Below are positions 12,055-28,866 of a stretch of 64,000 nt of DNA, piece by piece. The notes under the pieces were generated by a model that saw only the letters and a list, made by a program, of their open reading frames with translations, was not told the origin of the DNA and did not search any database. Numbering within the stretch: the stretch's first letter is position 1; each line of letters begins with the position of its first letter. Source of the DNA: Neurospora tetraspora (Eukaryota; Ascomycota; Sordariomycetes; Sordariales; Sordariaceae); assembly GCF_033439725.1 (NCBI RefSeq), contig NW_026944383.1:1922001-1986000 (forward strand), read 5' to 3'. Position numbers and translations under genes: made by a program.

Positions 12055-13208
12055 TTACCCCCGTCTTCCTCGTCTAGTACTCGGGCCAGGGTCCGGCTCG
12101 TCGTCTTCTTCCGCGTCTTCCTCTTCCTCGTCCTCTTGGATTGTGGCCGGAGCTCGACCCGCCGCTGCTGACCTTGGTGGTTTCCTATCCTTCACCTTCA
12201 AACTGGCTTGGAGTTTCCTCTCCAGATCCTCGTTTTGTTGGCCGCCGCCATAGACTTCTCGGACCACGGCAGCAATGGCTTCATTGTCCACTTCCATTTT
12301 GCCACGAGGCCCAACGTGCCAGGTAATTGCGTCGCCGTCTCCCGCGTTTTTGTTGTCCGCAACCCTCACAAGGTAACCCTGCTTAATCATTCGCTGGAGG
12401 ACTAGCTCAGTTTTCTCGCTCGGCGCATTTTCGTTGTTGGGGTTGGAACTTGGCATGTTCTCGGCCGCATTGAGACGGGTGAGGTATCGTCGCAGGCGTG
12501 GATCACTTAGCTCGCCACCACTGAGTGTGATGACGGAAATGAGCATTGTGTAGAGACCGATATATGCAGCTTCGCCATCTGCCGACTGGACTTTGGATGG
12601 GGCGATGATATCGGGAACTCTGAGGTGTTCGGGCAAACCCGAAACGAGCATATAAGAGTTTGAAGTTGGCTCCTTCTGACTCTGGGATTTCGTGGCTGGG
12701 AAACACGAAAGGAGTTAGCAGATCGGCGTCTATTGAGAAAGACGACTTGTACCCAAGCCGTAAACGCACCTTTTCTCTTCTGCTCGACCGTCAAAAGGTT
12801 CCTGTCCTTAGTGGGCAGCTCGACCATCTCCATGCCAAATGTAGCTCGCAGCTGCTTCTGGGCCCCGGCAAACACCTTCTTAAACTCCCGACCGTGGACA
12901 CCGAGGACTCTCTCCTTGATGCCGTCTCTGCGGATCGGTGTTCTGGAGTATTCGCAAGCGAGGGCATATCGCACCAGCTTCTTGATGAGCTGGCTTGTCT
13001 CGTCTCGCTCGACACCGTGCATGTGGTCCACGTCGGAATTTCCGTCGTCCGCGGGGCTGTCAGGGCGTTGATGGACGTCTTCATCTTCATCGGACTCAAC
13101 CGCCTATAAGTTGAGCTTGTTAGTTCACTCCGAGTCCAATATGGTGGTTGGGAATGTTCTCTGCCGTATATCCCATACCTGTCGGCGCTGGCTCTGTGGT
13201 GGTGGCAT
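12055..13208 (-). CDS. MAGE-domain protein, Smc5/6 complex subunit Nse3
   Basis: Minus-strand exons 13208-13179, 13103-12770 and 12695-12055 (334 aa). Introns have GTATGG and GTGCGT donors and CTTATAG and TTCCCAG acceptors, and frame is kept. After a short acidic N-terminus comes a MAGE homology domain: LVRYALACEYSRTPIRRDGI, REFKKVFAGAQKQLRATFGMEMVELP, a hydrophobic LYTMLISVITLSGGELSD helix, then a second winged-helix half with LQRMIKQGYLVRV and ITWHVGPRGKME. The C-terminus is acidic then basic. Fungi normally carry one MAGE gene, Nse3, which with Nse1 and Nse4 bridges the heads of the Smc5/6 DNA-repair complex. The stop at 12057-12055 lies inside a good donor (GG/GTAAGC), so a further short 3' exon is possible. 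The divergent neighbour 505 bp away is an SLS1-like gene. Confidence 0.85.
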
Positions 13209-13712
13209 GGTCTCTGGTCAGCCCTGCGATGCTGTGCGATGAGTGCAATGAGGGTGCCTCAAGAGATGAAGCGGTTGTATGTTGACTGAAGACAAGGCGT
13301 GGTGCGAGGCTCAAATGACGACGAGTCCAGGTATTGTAGTAGATGAATAGTATCCTGTTTTACGGAGGGGCAAGGAAGGAGGTGAAATCGCGGGGTCCTG
13401 TTCAAGTTTTTAGATGTACATACATAAATGGTGTCAGTGAAGTTGCAGCAGTTGCCATGCCGCAATCAACTGCAAGTCGCGCCTGGTCGCGTCTGCCGCT
13501 ATGCAGCACATGCAGGGTTCTTGCCTGCCGGGAAAGGTGCTGTTAGAGATTCGGGCCCCACCTAAAATTCATCAATCGCCCGGCTCGAGGTCGCCGGCAA
13601 GAGTCCTCCACCCATCCCGATCGCCATTGAGTTCTTGTGAGGTGGTTTGGGAAAATATAGGGCGTTGTATTCTTCTTGATATACTAGGGCTTTTCGTCCC
13701 ATTTCGTTTCAG
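13209..13712. promoter_or_regulatory. Divergent promoter between Nse3 and SLS1-like genes
   Basis: A 504-bp gene-free interval between two outward-facing start codons. It should contain both promoters. No specific factor site was recognised. Confidence 0.45.
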
Positions 13713-16700
13713 ATGCTCAGTCGAAAGGTCGGCGGCAGCTTTGTTTGCCTGCGATGCCGCTTGCAGCTCGCCGGTGCCGCGACCACCTTAACGACCAGAA
13801 GGCCACTACCATTTACACCACCAACGGCAACCCGCGCCGCCGCCGTCACTCCCACTCATGCTACACTCTTTGCCAACAGACGACACTACACCTCTGACCG
13901 AGCCGATGCCGCCGACATAAGCAGGCAACTCAGCGAGGGTGCCGATGTGCCTGACGAATCGAACCGAAAACAAGACCTATTCAATCCAGAACCCTTTCAC
14001 GGGACGGTCGATCGGAGTCGTGCGGACCCGGCGGATATAACCAGACAAATCATCCAGGGCTTCGATGCCGTCGACGACGAGATCCAAAGCAACAGGGCCC
14101 GCGAAGAAGAGGCCGCTGCCCCCAATACCGAAAACGGCGATAAACCAACGGGGCCCAATATAATAAGGTACTCGCCGGCGGAGAGAAGAGAAAGGAAACA
14201 GGAGACATGGGTCAGACACAAGGGTCAAAGGATGGCTGTCAAGCAGGAAGACCTCACTGTCGGCATATTGGGGAAGCCCTCGCAAGTGGTTGTCCTCCGC
14301 AGTCGGGGTAAACTGAGCAAGCGCCAAACACCACAGGTCACGCCAGCTCCTGTGCATGCCGCCGTGGTTGATCTAGAGGAGTCTTTGGAGAAGCATGATC
14401 TTTATCCCGTCGAGGAAGAGATTCTCGAGAACATACAGGAACTACGACCTGAGGAGGCCGTTCTTACTGGAAAGCAGTTCGCGGAGCTGTTGGAGACGCT
14501 TCATACAAGCTTTACCAGTCGGCAACTGGAACAATATCTTATGCATCATGCGGAAGCCCAACAAGTGCTGTCGAAGCCGCTTGCAGAGGATCCCCCATGG
14601 ATTGTCAGGCGCTATCCTTGGATTCCCGCCGTTGAGGGCGCCATGACATCCTACGACTACAGACATCCTACGCTGCGCGGATACTACCGTTCGGACACGA
14701 GGCCGAAGCAGAAGCTTGCCCTGCGGATTATGCTTGAGTGCTGGGAGCTGGCTTCCTACGATATTATTGATGGCCAAGGCCACTTGGTTGTGAGCCTGCG
14801 TGATACCGAGTTTTCACTTTTGATGCGTACGTAAATCTCTGGTCAGCATGCTTGCCACATCGTCACTAACCCCTTCTTTCACATTATAGTTGGATCGAAG
14901 AGATGGCTCGCCGACATTTCCCGAAATACTCTGATTGCTGGTCAGAAGATCGAACTCATTCCTTCGAGCAACGCGATTTGTATCAACGCGCCAAAGGCCA
15001 TGAGTGAACTTGTTCTTTCCGAAGTCAACAGAGTTCTCGAGCATGCAAAGACCATTAGCCTTGACCTTAGTCTCGTTACCAAACAGGCCAAGAACCCAGC
15101 TGTTCTCATGTCAGTGGGTGATGTTACTCACTCTGTTGTTCGCCTCGACCCAGCAGGTGACAAGGTAAGTTACCGGTGTACCTTCCTTGCTCCTCGACCA
15201 AGTGCTTACCGTTTTCGACTTTTGTTAGATCAATGTTACCTGGGTTGACATGCCTGGGCAAAACGAAACCTTGGAGAACATGGCCGATATTGTCCTACGG
15301 TTCCTTCTTGCTGCTTTTGGCCAGAAGCCGCGTACCGAGCATATTACCTTGACCCTTCCACCTTCCGCGAGAGAAAGCGGCCGCTACCTTATCGAGCCCA
15401 ACTGTCAGCCGAAGCTCCCCTGGCAGGAACGGATCAAGCTGTGGGCGAGGTGGATTGCGGCGGTGCCCAAGGCAGGATCTTCTTCCACAGGCGTAAAGAT
15501 ACCCGCCGATGTTCTTCCTCATCCACTCAACCTGGCTAAGGAAGCACCTCGCCACCGGCAGCTCGAGGCTTCATTTCCTGAGTTGCACAAGGACCAGAGC
15601 GCGAAGGGGTGGTCAGAAGTACCGGAGACAGACACCCGTGCCATTTTCGGCCATGTTCTCCATGCTCCGTCTCGATCGCCGGACCCGGCGCAAGCCCAGC
15701 GTAGCCGTATTGCCGGGTCGGCTTCCACCTCTGGCTTCCCAAGCCGTCTCGATACTTCTCTCAGCCGAACCTTCATGCCTGTGCTCCCTCCGATTTCTGA
15801 GCTAAAGTTCGCCAACAACCTCAAGACTCAGGGGCTTTACCACTCTGACATCGTCATGCGCTTCGTACCCGCCCCTGAGCAGCCCGGTTCCGTCAAGGCC
15901 ACCTCTGCTCCCGACCTGGAGCTGGTCCTTGAAGCCGACCACCGCGAGATCAAGGGCTTCAGTTCTCTTCGTGCCATCACTGAGTCCTTCACAGGCGACA
16001 TTATCTGTCCCAGTTCGCCCATCGATGTCCGACTCAAGCAGCGCCGCCACTTTACCATGGACGTCAAGAGCATAGGCGAGTGCGAACCAATAGTCGACTT
16101 TGTGAATAAGTCCGACCTGCGTCCTTGGGATGGAAAGCTCAAGACTCCATCTTCGATCGAAGCACTGCCACTACCCAAGCGCCTCTTGTCTGGACCATCT
16201 CTTAAGAAGATTGAGGAAGAAATTGTTCCCGTCAAGTATCTCTTCGCGGGTATGGAGATCCATCGGCGCGTGGCGGCCGATTACAAGGGTTTTACCGCCA
16301 CGTACCGATCCATCGAGGCTGGTCAGCGCGGCGGCAAGTACGCCGAGCTCTCCGTGGACGCAGTCCGTGCCGAGGTGACCCGAGCTCTTGGTCCCAGCCA
16401 TCTTCAGGAGCTCAGGAAGGGTCCTCTTCCTCCCATCCTTGGCGAAGCCGCCAGACTTGATCCCACTGCTGTGCCTGGCGGAAGTGCTACCATTACCCCC
16501 CTCAATGGGCCCATGTCGCAAGGCTACCTTAAGCCCGTCACCCCTGAAGAGAGGGGAATTAACTGGAAGTCTGGCATCACGCCCGATGAGGCAAGGTTCC
16601 GCGAGCTTCTCGAGTCGGAAGAAGAGCCTGTTGCTAGGCGATCGTCCGCCGCCGCCCAGGAAGCAGCGGATGAGCTCAACAATCTTGACCTCGAGGATAT

Positions 16701-16941
16701 CGAGGACCGCGACCCGGGTGCCCCGGGAAAGCAAGAGTTCAAGAGTGCTCTCGAAGAGGAGATCAAGAAGGATGAGTGGCTAGACGAGCTACCACCACTC
16801 CAAAGGAAGGAGGGAGAGGAGTCGGTCGTCGATGACTCCGATCCATGGGACGGCAACGACCCCAAACATCTCAAGGCGTTCTTGGATGTTGTTGAGGATA
16901 TTGTCAGCGGCAGGGCACCGCCTGCTTGGCAAGGAAGGTAA
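13713..16941 (+). CDS. SLS1-like mitochondrial inner-membrane gene-expression regulator
   Basis: Exons 13713-14826, 14890-15164 and 15229-16941 (1033 aa). Introns: GTACGT...TATAG (63 bp) and GTAAGT...GTTAG (64 bp); phases match. The N-terminus (MLSRKVGGSFVCLRCRLQLA, then many Arg, Thr and Ala, few acids until about residue 50) looks like a mitochondrial targeting peptide. The middle region has a conserved-looking sequence (KQFAELLETLHTSFTSRQLEQYL, then KLALRIMLECWEL and LRDTEFSLLM) typical, as I recall it, of the fungal SLS family. Yeast Sls1 is a mitochondrial inner-membrane protein that couples mitochondrial transcription to translation. The C-terminal third is charged and low-complexity. 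No transmembrane segment is obvious by eye, which weakens the call. Convergent with EF-1alpha. Confidence 0.62.
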
Positions 16942-19163
16942 TCTTAGGTGTGTGTAGTGATGAGTTTGTGTTGAAACACGTATACTTGAGGGTTGGAAAA
17001 TCTAAAAGGCAAAAGGGAAAATGGCATTGGGATTGGAGTGGAACGGAGCGGTTTTCAATTTGTTCTTGCATGGTTTTGCTTGAAGATTGGTAAAAGTAAT
17101 CCAATCGCTATGTGTTGAATGTGTAAGATATGTCAAAATTAGAAGGGGGATGGTTAGAGGAAAACTTTCTGGGATAGGATGGTGTCCATACTAGATATAT
17201 ACCATACACATAACAACAATACTTACGTTGATTCATCATCCTCTGCCGTTCGAATGGACTTTGCGAAGTAGTAGCAACGTTTTCGTAGTACGGGGACAAT
17301 GCATACTCACTACGGATCCTGTTCACAACATTCATTGATCAAGCGTGTGGGATTCCACGATTTAAAGATAGTCTTCTTAGCAGACAACTAACATCCCAAT
17401 GAACGCCAATTTGTGTAGAATCTCAAGCCTATACACAAGTTACCGAATAATCTCGCGAAATTGGCAATATACAATGTAGGGTTAAAGGTGTCCGACAACC
17501 ACGTACATGCTCATTGACGGCCGCCAAATGCAACTGGCAGACCTTTAACCCTTCGTTTTCTGCACATTGTATATTGCCAATTTCGCGAGATTATTCGGTA
17601 GACTCCAGTTACAAGTCGTGATTTCCATTTTCTTACACCAAACAACACTCAATGCGGCCTCCATGTTTTACTTCTTCAACCAGACGAAATCAAGAGCATC
17701 TCAACATAGACCGCGACCTTCAGTCACCGCGAAGTTCATTTTCGTCATCATCCAGGTCGTCTTAGATTCCATTGACATTGAAAAGTCGAGAAACTGGTCA
17801 CGCAATCGTAAGTCAAAAAAGTGAAATCAAAGACCGTACGTAACTCAGTGAACCACTTTCTACGCGCAACTCCCACTTGTCTTCTGTTTTACAACAACGT
17901 TAACAACCGAAGAGTGAGTGAGAAAAACAAGATACGAATCAACACCCGCAAATCCAACGACTTTGCACATCATCCGATATAGGGGAAAAGAATATTCCAA
18001 AGAAGCACCTCACCTCACCTCACCAAATTTCCTCTGCCTGTATACATACACCCTTTCGTATCTGGCCGAAGACTAGACTACACTACACGCCGCCACACGC
18101 CCAGTCCCGTCCCAAAAAAAAGTTCCAAACCAAGGGAAACACGTTCTACATATTATATCGCCCCTCCCATTACAATTGTTGTTGTTGAAGTGCCCATCTA
18201 CCTATTTGAGTGGAGGGTCGGGAAAGTCATCAGCGAGAGAAGAAAGCCCAACGCAGGAGGTACCATCTATTCTAGAGAGAGAAATTAACCCATCCCATAC
18301 AGGAAAACAGACAGAGTAATAGCCTATGACAGGCAAATCACAATTTCGGAAATCATGTAAGTACAACACATACATGATGAGCAAGTATAAAGGGTTCGCA
18401 GATGATTCCATCGAGTAGTAGGTAGTGTAATCGCAAATTACAGTAATCAGTTATCTGAGGTGGAAACGCAAGAGAGATACGAAGGGCAAGTCCGTCCCAC
18501 TGGGTGAATACACAACGCCCCACGATAACCAAAGTTAAGAGTCGAGAAGTGGTGGTGAAAGAGGAGACAAGTAGGGAGCTAGGCATGAGAGAGCATATCC
18601 ATTTACGCACGTCGCCTTGCACGACAATGAATACACACAACAGGACGGTTCCATGTAGACACAATGAAGACTTACAAATGTCCTTTTCCAGTATCATACC
18701 GAAAGGTAGGCATGGCGGAGGGCATCGTGACTGAGGATGGATGAAGACGAATGCAGGAGACCAGCGCGACACGACAAAAGGGTACACCGTACAAGGTCTG
18801 TGATGTGGTTAGGATTGGCAATCAACTCCAAGCAGCTGAGGACTGAGCCAAAGGCGGATCAAGTAAAAGGCGAGGAGCCCAAAGGCAAGCATTGAACAGA
18901 CACAGAGAACAAAGACAAAATACACAAGCACAGCATTGTATCACACTGCAGAAGAAGGGGAGGGAACTATTGAGTTGCTTGTTCATGGGGAATCATCATT
19001 TTGTAGTCATTATCTAGCCTCTATCTTGTCCTCAGCACACATGAGGTTTTGCATCCGTCATAAAATCCCAGACCAGCCCTCTCTTCATTGTGCCCAAAAC
19101 AACCGAGTGCTCATGCAACGCAAGGAGATTCGTAAATTTTTTGCTTGCTCAGGAAGAAAAAAT
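16942..19163. other. Convergent intergenic region with an inverted-repeat element
   Basis: No coding region is supported. The left part should hold the 3' UTR of the SLS1-like gene, and the part right of about 18.9 kb the 3' UTR of EF-1alpha. Between them lies a 160-bp perfect-arm inverted repeat (17441-17600). The rest is unremarkable AC-rich sequence, with a short CACCT run near 18008. Confidence 0.5.
17441..17600. repeat. 160-bp inverted-repeat (MITE-like) element
   Basis: The outer 37 bases, 17441-17477, are perfectly complementary in reverse to 17564-17600. A second block of 12 bases, 17478-17489, pairs with 17541-17552, leaving an 11-base bulge on the right arm and a 51-base loop. Both ends are TA, so the element can be read as a terminal inverted repeat starting CCGAATAATC flanked by a TA target duplication, as in Tc1/mariner-type MITEs. 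It is too small to code for anything. A hairpin RNA source is an alternative. Confidence 0.75.
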
Positions 19164-24553
<5,390 letters not shown>

Positions 24554-26044
24554 TTACTGGATGAGCTGCGAAATCTCCTCGTCGTTGAACCCAAACAGGT
24601 AAAGCAAATCAAGCAAGCTATCACCATTCAGCCTCGCGCTCGCCTCCATCTGTACCCTCGGCTTTGCGTTCCACGCGACACCCAGACCGGCCGCATCCAT
24701 CATGAGCAGATCGTTCGCGCCGTCTCCCACCGCCACCACCTGATCCAGCGGGATGCCCTCCTTGCCCGCAATCTCGATCAGCAGCTCACGCTTGCGCTCC
24801 GCGCCGACAATGCGGCCCTTAACCTCACCAGTCAGGCGACCAGTCGCCTCGTCAATGACCACCTCGTTCGCATGCGCATAGTCAAGGCCGAGTTCGCCAG
24901 CCAACCAGCTCGTCAGGGGCAGGAAGCCGCCAGAGAGGACGGCGGTCTTGACACCCAGGCGCTTGAGGGCGCGCAGCAGGGGGCGCACGCCGTTGGTGAC
25001 GTCCAGAACAGGACGGAGGTCGTTGAAGAGGGTGCCAGGGAGGCCGGTGAGCAGCTTCACGCGCTCGCGGAAGGCGGAATCAAACTCAAGCTCGCCCAAC
25101 ATGGCGCGGTGGGTGATATCGGCAACGCGGGCGGCGAGGTCGGGCGGGTCCTTGATGGTAGCAGCGAGGAGGTCGATGACCTCCTGTGTGATGAGAGTGC
25201 TGTCCATATCGAAGACGACCAGGCGAGGATACCTGCGGAAAAGAGTGTCGGCGCGCAGGGCGACATCGACGTTCCACTCACGCTCGAACCGGTAAATGAG
25301 CTCGTGCTTGCGCAAATCCGCAAGAGGGAGGTAGTCGGGCGAAGGGCCGGGAGAGAGGGTCAGCTCGACGACAAGCGGGTGGTGGTCGGGCGTCTGATCG
25401 AGCTTCAAGCAGCGATGGGCCGAGTTCAGGTCGGAGGCGCCGGGAGGTAGCGGGAAGCTAGACATAAGGTGGAGGAAAGAGGTGATGCACATGGGCGAGA
25501 TGTAGGAGCCGTAGAGGTGGTCGAGCGGGTCTGGTTCGGCGGTGGGCGGCTCGAGGGGGAAGGTGTCGAGGCTGCTGCTCGGGGCCATGTTGGCGGGGAT
25601 CTCAGAGTCGGTGGCGCGACCCTTGGGAGACTGGCTCCCGGCCGGAGAGGACGCCTGCTGGGGCGAAGGAATGGCATTGGAGATGCGCGGCGCCGTGGAC
25701 TTGTAGTAGAGAGTTGCGACGAGTTTGTCGTTTCTGGTACCGGGAGCCGGGGTACAGTTGGGGTGGGAGAGTTCGTGGCTCAGCCCACTCTCGACAATGG
25801 TCGGCGGGTGTTCAGGAGAAGGAATGCCGTTGAAGCGGGCGACGCCCTTGGGAGGGACAATGGGTGATGGCGAGGTCGCGATCGATGTCGCGTTCATGTC
25901 CTCGACAACCGTGTCGATGCCATAGTGCCCCTCAGGCTTATTGGGGGCACGGTACTGCTGGTGCTCCTGGAGGTACGAGCTGCTCCTCATGTTAGAGGAC
26001 AGCGACGGCCGTTGGACCCGGGCGGTGTTGCTTTTGTCGGACAT
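24554..26044 (-). CDS. Phosphoserine phosphatase (SerB/Ser2 family)
   Basis: Single exon, 496 aa. The start is the first ATG in the frame (context GCAACC-ATG-TCC). The open frame reaches further upstream, but only from a GTG. Residues 1 to about 190 are Ser/Pro-rich and probably disordered. A middle part resembles the ACT-like N-terminal domain of SerB proteins (PLADLRKHELIYRFEREWNVDVALRAD). The HAD phosphatase core follows: DMDSTLI (nucleophile Asp, near 280), LSGGF, then GDGANDLLMM (near 439). The enzyme removes phosphate from phosphoserine, the last step of serine synthesis from glycolysis, in the cytosol. The fungal N-terminal extension is longer than bacterial SerB. The divergent neighbour across the transposon island is PAPS reductase, so both genes serve cysteine formation. 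Confidence 0.93.
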   Translation of the reverse strand: MSDKSNTARVQRPSLSSNMRSSSYLQEHQQYRAPNKPEGHYGIDTVVEDMNATSIATSPSPIVPPKGVARFNGIPSPEHPPTIVESGLSHELSHPNCTPAPGTRNDKLVATLYYKSTAPRISNAIPSPQQASSPAGSQSPKGRATDSEIPANMAPSSSLDTFPLEPPTAEPDPLDHLYGSYISPMCITSFLHLMSSFPLPPGASDLNSAHRCLKLDQTPDHHPLVVELTLSPGPSPDYLPLADLRKHELIYRFEREWNVDVALRADTLFRRYPRLVVFDMDSTLITQEVIDLLAATIKDPPDLAARVADITHRAMLGELEFDSAFRERVKLLTGLPGTLFNDLRPVLDVTNGVRPLLRALKRLGVKTAVLSGGFLPLTSWLAGELGLDYAHANEVVIDEATGRLTGEVKGRIVGAERKRELLIEIAGKEGIPLDQVVAVGDGANDLLMMDAAGLGVAWNAKPRVQMEASARLNGDSLLDLLYLFGFNDEEISQLIQ

Positions 26045-27654
26045 GGTTGCGATCTGGATGCGACTCGAGCGGACTGTGACTAACACTTGCGCAGGTGTTT
26101 TCGAGGTTCCTAGTAGAACGCGACAAGCGGTTAACTGCCTGATCGTGACCGTGAATAGTGACACCCAAGGGGACCGCGTTGTAATATGGACGCTTGAGGT
26201 TGTCGGGAAAAGAGATAGAGAGACACGAGGGCTGGCCGTTGTTGATGCGACCGAGCGGTAGGCTGAAAGTGTGACTGGACGGATGCTATCAGCGATCAGT
26301 CAATAGTTTCGCTCTCCGGCGTCAGGACGGGCACACGGGGACTCCAACCGAAGTGGAAGCGGCATGCACGACCCCACCAAAAGCCTGGTTTGGCACCCGT
26401 GCTGCCCCGCCCGGGACCTTAACAATGGAGCGGCTTACCGGGATCGGGGCACGAGACACGGCACGCCATGCCTTCCCCCGTTCTGGTGGCATATGATTTG
26501 CGCCTGGGCGGAAGGGATCAACAGGAGAGCGCCGTTGGCGACGAGGTTGTGCCCAAGGCAAAGTTGGCACAGGGTTTCAGAATCGCATGACAGGCCACCT
26601 ATTTGCGCCCATTTGGGAACAAACGGCTCTCGGCATGTCCATGTCTATCACCATTTTAGGATTTATCTTGGCTTGTTGGAAAATGGGCTTTTGGAGATGG
26701 GTGGATAGTAAAATGAATTTCAGCATCTCCGGACGCCGATGAGAAAAACCTCACAATCCTCATATAAGAAGTGGAAGGAGCGCTTGCTGTTGGGGTTTTG
26801 TAGCGGATATGGGCCTCGCGGCACTCGGTAAGGGAACTCGACTCTCAATATCGGCAAGCGATTGAATCCTGATACTTGCAGCACAGAGACAGTTGCATTG
26901 CGTCTGTCCTTGAGAAGCCTTTTCAGGTTTACATTGCTTCCTGCTGTTAAGGTTGTTCCATGGCAGTGGCACAAAAGACAAGGGAAAAAGGCAGGTTCGC
27001 CTTGAGGGAAACGGCCTTTCACAGACTCTGCTATATTCAAGCCCTCAAATTTCATGATGCGCAGAGGGCCCAAGAGAAGCGCGATACCTGCGGTCGGTGG
27101 AAGCAAAAAAGTAATCGCAAACGTTCCATTCCGATGGCGTGGATTGATATCGCGCCTTGTGGGGGCCAAGCAAAAGGAAAAGTGACATCACTCGCGACTT
27201 TTGGCTGCTTCGACGTCGAAGACTCGGCTGCAAACGTCCGAGGGTTATGATTGGATGGCACCTGTTTCTAAGCAGAAGCAGCTTACAAACAAGTTCCTGG
27301 AAAAGAAAACTCAATATCAAAACCGCATGCTGTACACTGCATGAGGTGAGATGGCAGCGGCTTACAGATCGCGCTAGAACTTTGCCATGTTCTAAGCTTG
27401 GAAACACGATCACAAGCCGCACGAAGCAGAATGCGATTTTTGATACGTGATGACGACAATGATCTCGACTTGGGGTCTCTGACGACAGCGTGCCTTTCGG
27501 GACGCCAGGGGCACGGGGGGTTTTGAGCGACCAAAAGCCTTCCTCTGGTTGGAGCCTCGCTGTGCTCGCCACAGAGAAATAGAGAAATCGACACCCCCGG
27601 GGTCGCAAGTCAACTCACCTGCAACGGGCGTGCGGCACTGCGGGCGGACGTCTT
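26045..27654. promoter_or_regulatory. Upstream region of the phosphatase gene, left of the transposon island
   Basis: A 1.6-kb gene-free stretch of normal base composition that ends abruptly at the target duplication of the copia element. It presumably once formed one divergent control region with the stretch right of the island (44530-45230). No perfect TGACTCA site was found in it by eye. Confidence 0.4.
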
Positions 27655-27659
27655 TCCAA
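27655..27659. repeat. Target-site duplication (TCCAA) of the copia element, left
   Basis: Five bases directly before the left LTR, identical to the five bases directly after the right LTR. Confidence 0.9.
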
Positions 27660-27826
27660 TGTCAGAGGCCAGGGGATCCACAGGGCGTGCACGTGCCCAG
27701 CTGGACTGGGATATGCGGGATTTTTACCCAGATGCCAGAGCTTCAAGTCTGCAGAGCCAGTCTTATACACATACACATAATCAAGCCACGTTGAACCCTA
27801 TATTGATTATTACTTATAATATCATA
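27660..27826 (+). repeat. Copia 5' LTR (167 bp)
   Basis: Begins TGTCAGAGG and ends ATATCATA. It aligns over its full length with 44358-44524. Roughly 16 positions differ, nearly all transitions. Much less AT-rich than the element interior. Confidence 0.92.
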
Positions 27827-28601
27827 ATTAAGAGTCTTATTAATTCAACTGTTGAAGTTATTGCTAGTAACGATAACCGATTAAACGATTACTAATAATA
27901 TCTATGACTAAAATTAATAGCGTTACTTTTAATGGCCCTAAGGATTGGCCGGCCTAGGAAGATGCCTTTATTTTTATAGCTTAGGACCTTGGTCTTTAGA
28001 AGTATATCGATTCTGATAATTGTATACACTGGCAAATTAAGCCTATTGAGCCTAATATTGCTAGTTATTAAGGGGAGGTTCCCGCTAGAAAAATTAGGAA
28101 AGTTAAGAAGGATAAGGAGGTTGCCTTATTTATTGCCGCTAAGTTTTACGGCTTTTATTATAAATGTAATTAATATAATTATATAATTGAGAAATCGGAT
28201 TAGCGTATAGAGGTTAAGACCTTCTTTAATTTAGGTATTAAGAAGACTACGCTAAATTGTTGGATGTTTGAAACCATTAGAGATAATTACTGGGAGATTA
28301 ATTTTACTAAACGTATTAGTTTATATGAATAATATAATAATTTCAATGAATCTACCGCTTTTAACGACTGTAAAGTAAAGAAGTTCGTCCGGGTTAGATT
28401 TATTAATATTCTTAAACCCCTTAGTAGAGTTAATTGTAATTAGTATAGTTAGACCTTTTATTAGGAAGCGGCTATAGCCCTCTATATTATGAAAAGAATT
28501 ATTAGAGTAAATAAATTAAACCTATAGTTCCTAGAATTCTATATAGTTATAAAGTCGAGTCTTTATATTGCTTGGGTAGATAATTTCTAGTTTTAATATA
28601 A

Positions 28602-28606
28602 TAAGG
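28602..28606. repeat. Target-site duplication (TAAGG) of the gypsy element, left
   Basis: Five bases directly before the left gypsy LTR. They match TAAGA after the right LTR with one transition, as expected if RIP acted after insertion. Confidence 0.75.
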
Positions 28607-28866
28607 TGTGAGATGCAGAAAGGTTACGTAAGTCTGACTCGTAGATGTGAAAGATGATTATGATTCTGATGATCGAGGAAGAAAAACTAGTTACATAGGA
28701 GCGGACTCTCCGAGTCCGACTTATAGGTTTAAATCTACCTAATTTAAGCTTACCTTAAATTAGGGTCGAAGATTAAGTAAATTAAATTTAACCAGCAAAT
28801 CTACTCGTAAATAATAAATCTTCTCCCAAATCGGTTGCCCAATTAAGTTAAACTTATCCTCTTATA
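28607..28866 (-). repeat. Gypsy LTR, left (3' LTR in element orientation)
   Basis: Begins TGTGAGATGC and ends CCTCTTATA. It aligns across its length with 39622-39880, with several dozen differences that are almost all transitions. The end TA is probably an original CA. Confidence 0.85.

Noticed and set aside
26045-26164. Upstream extension of the phosphoserine phosphatase frame to a GTG codon
   Set aside because: The first ATG at 26044 has good context, and the 40 extra codons add nothing family-like.
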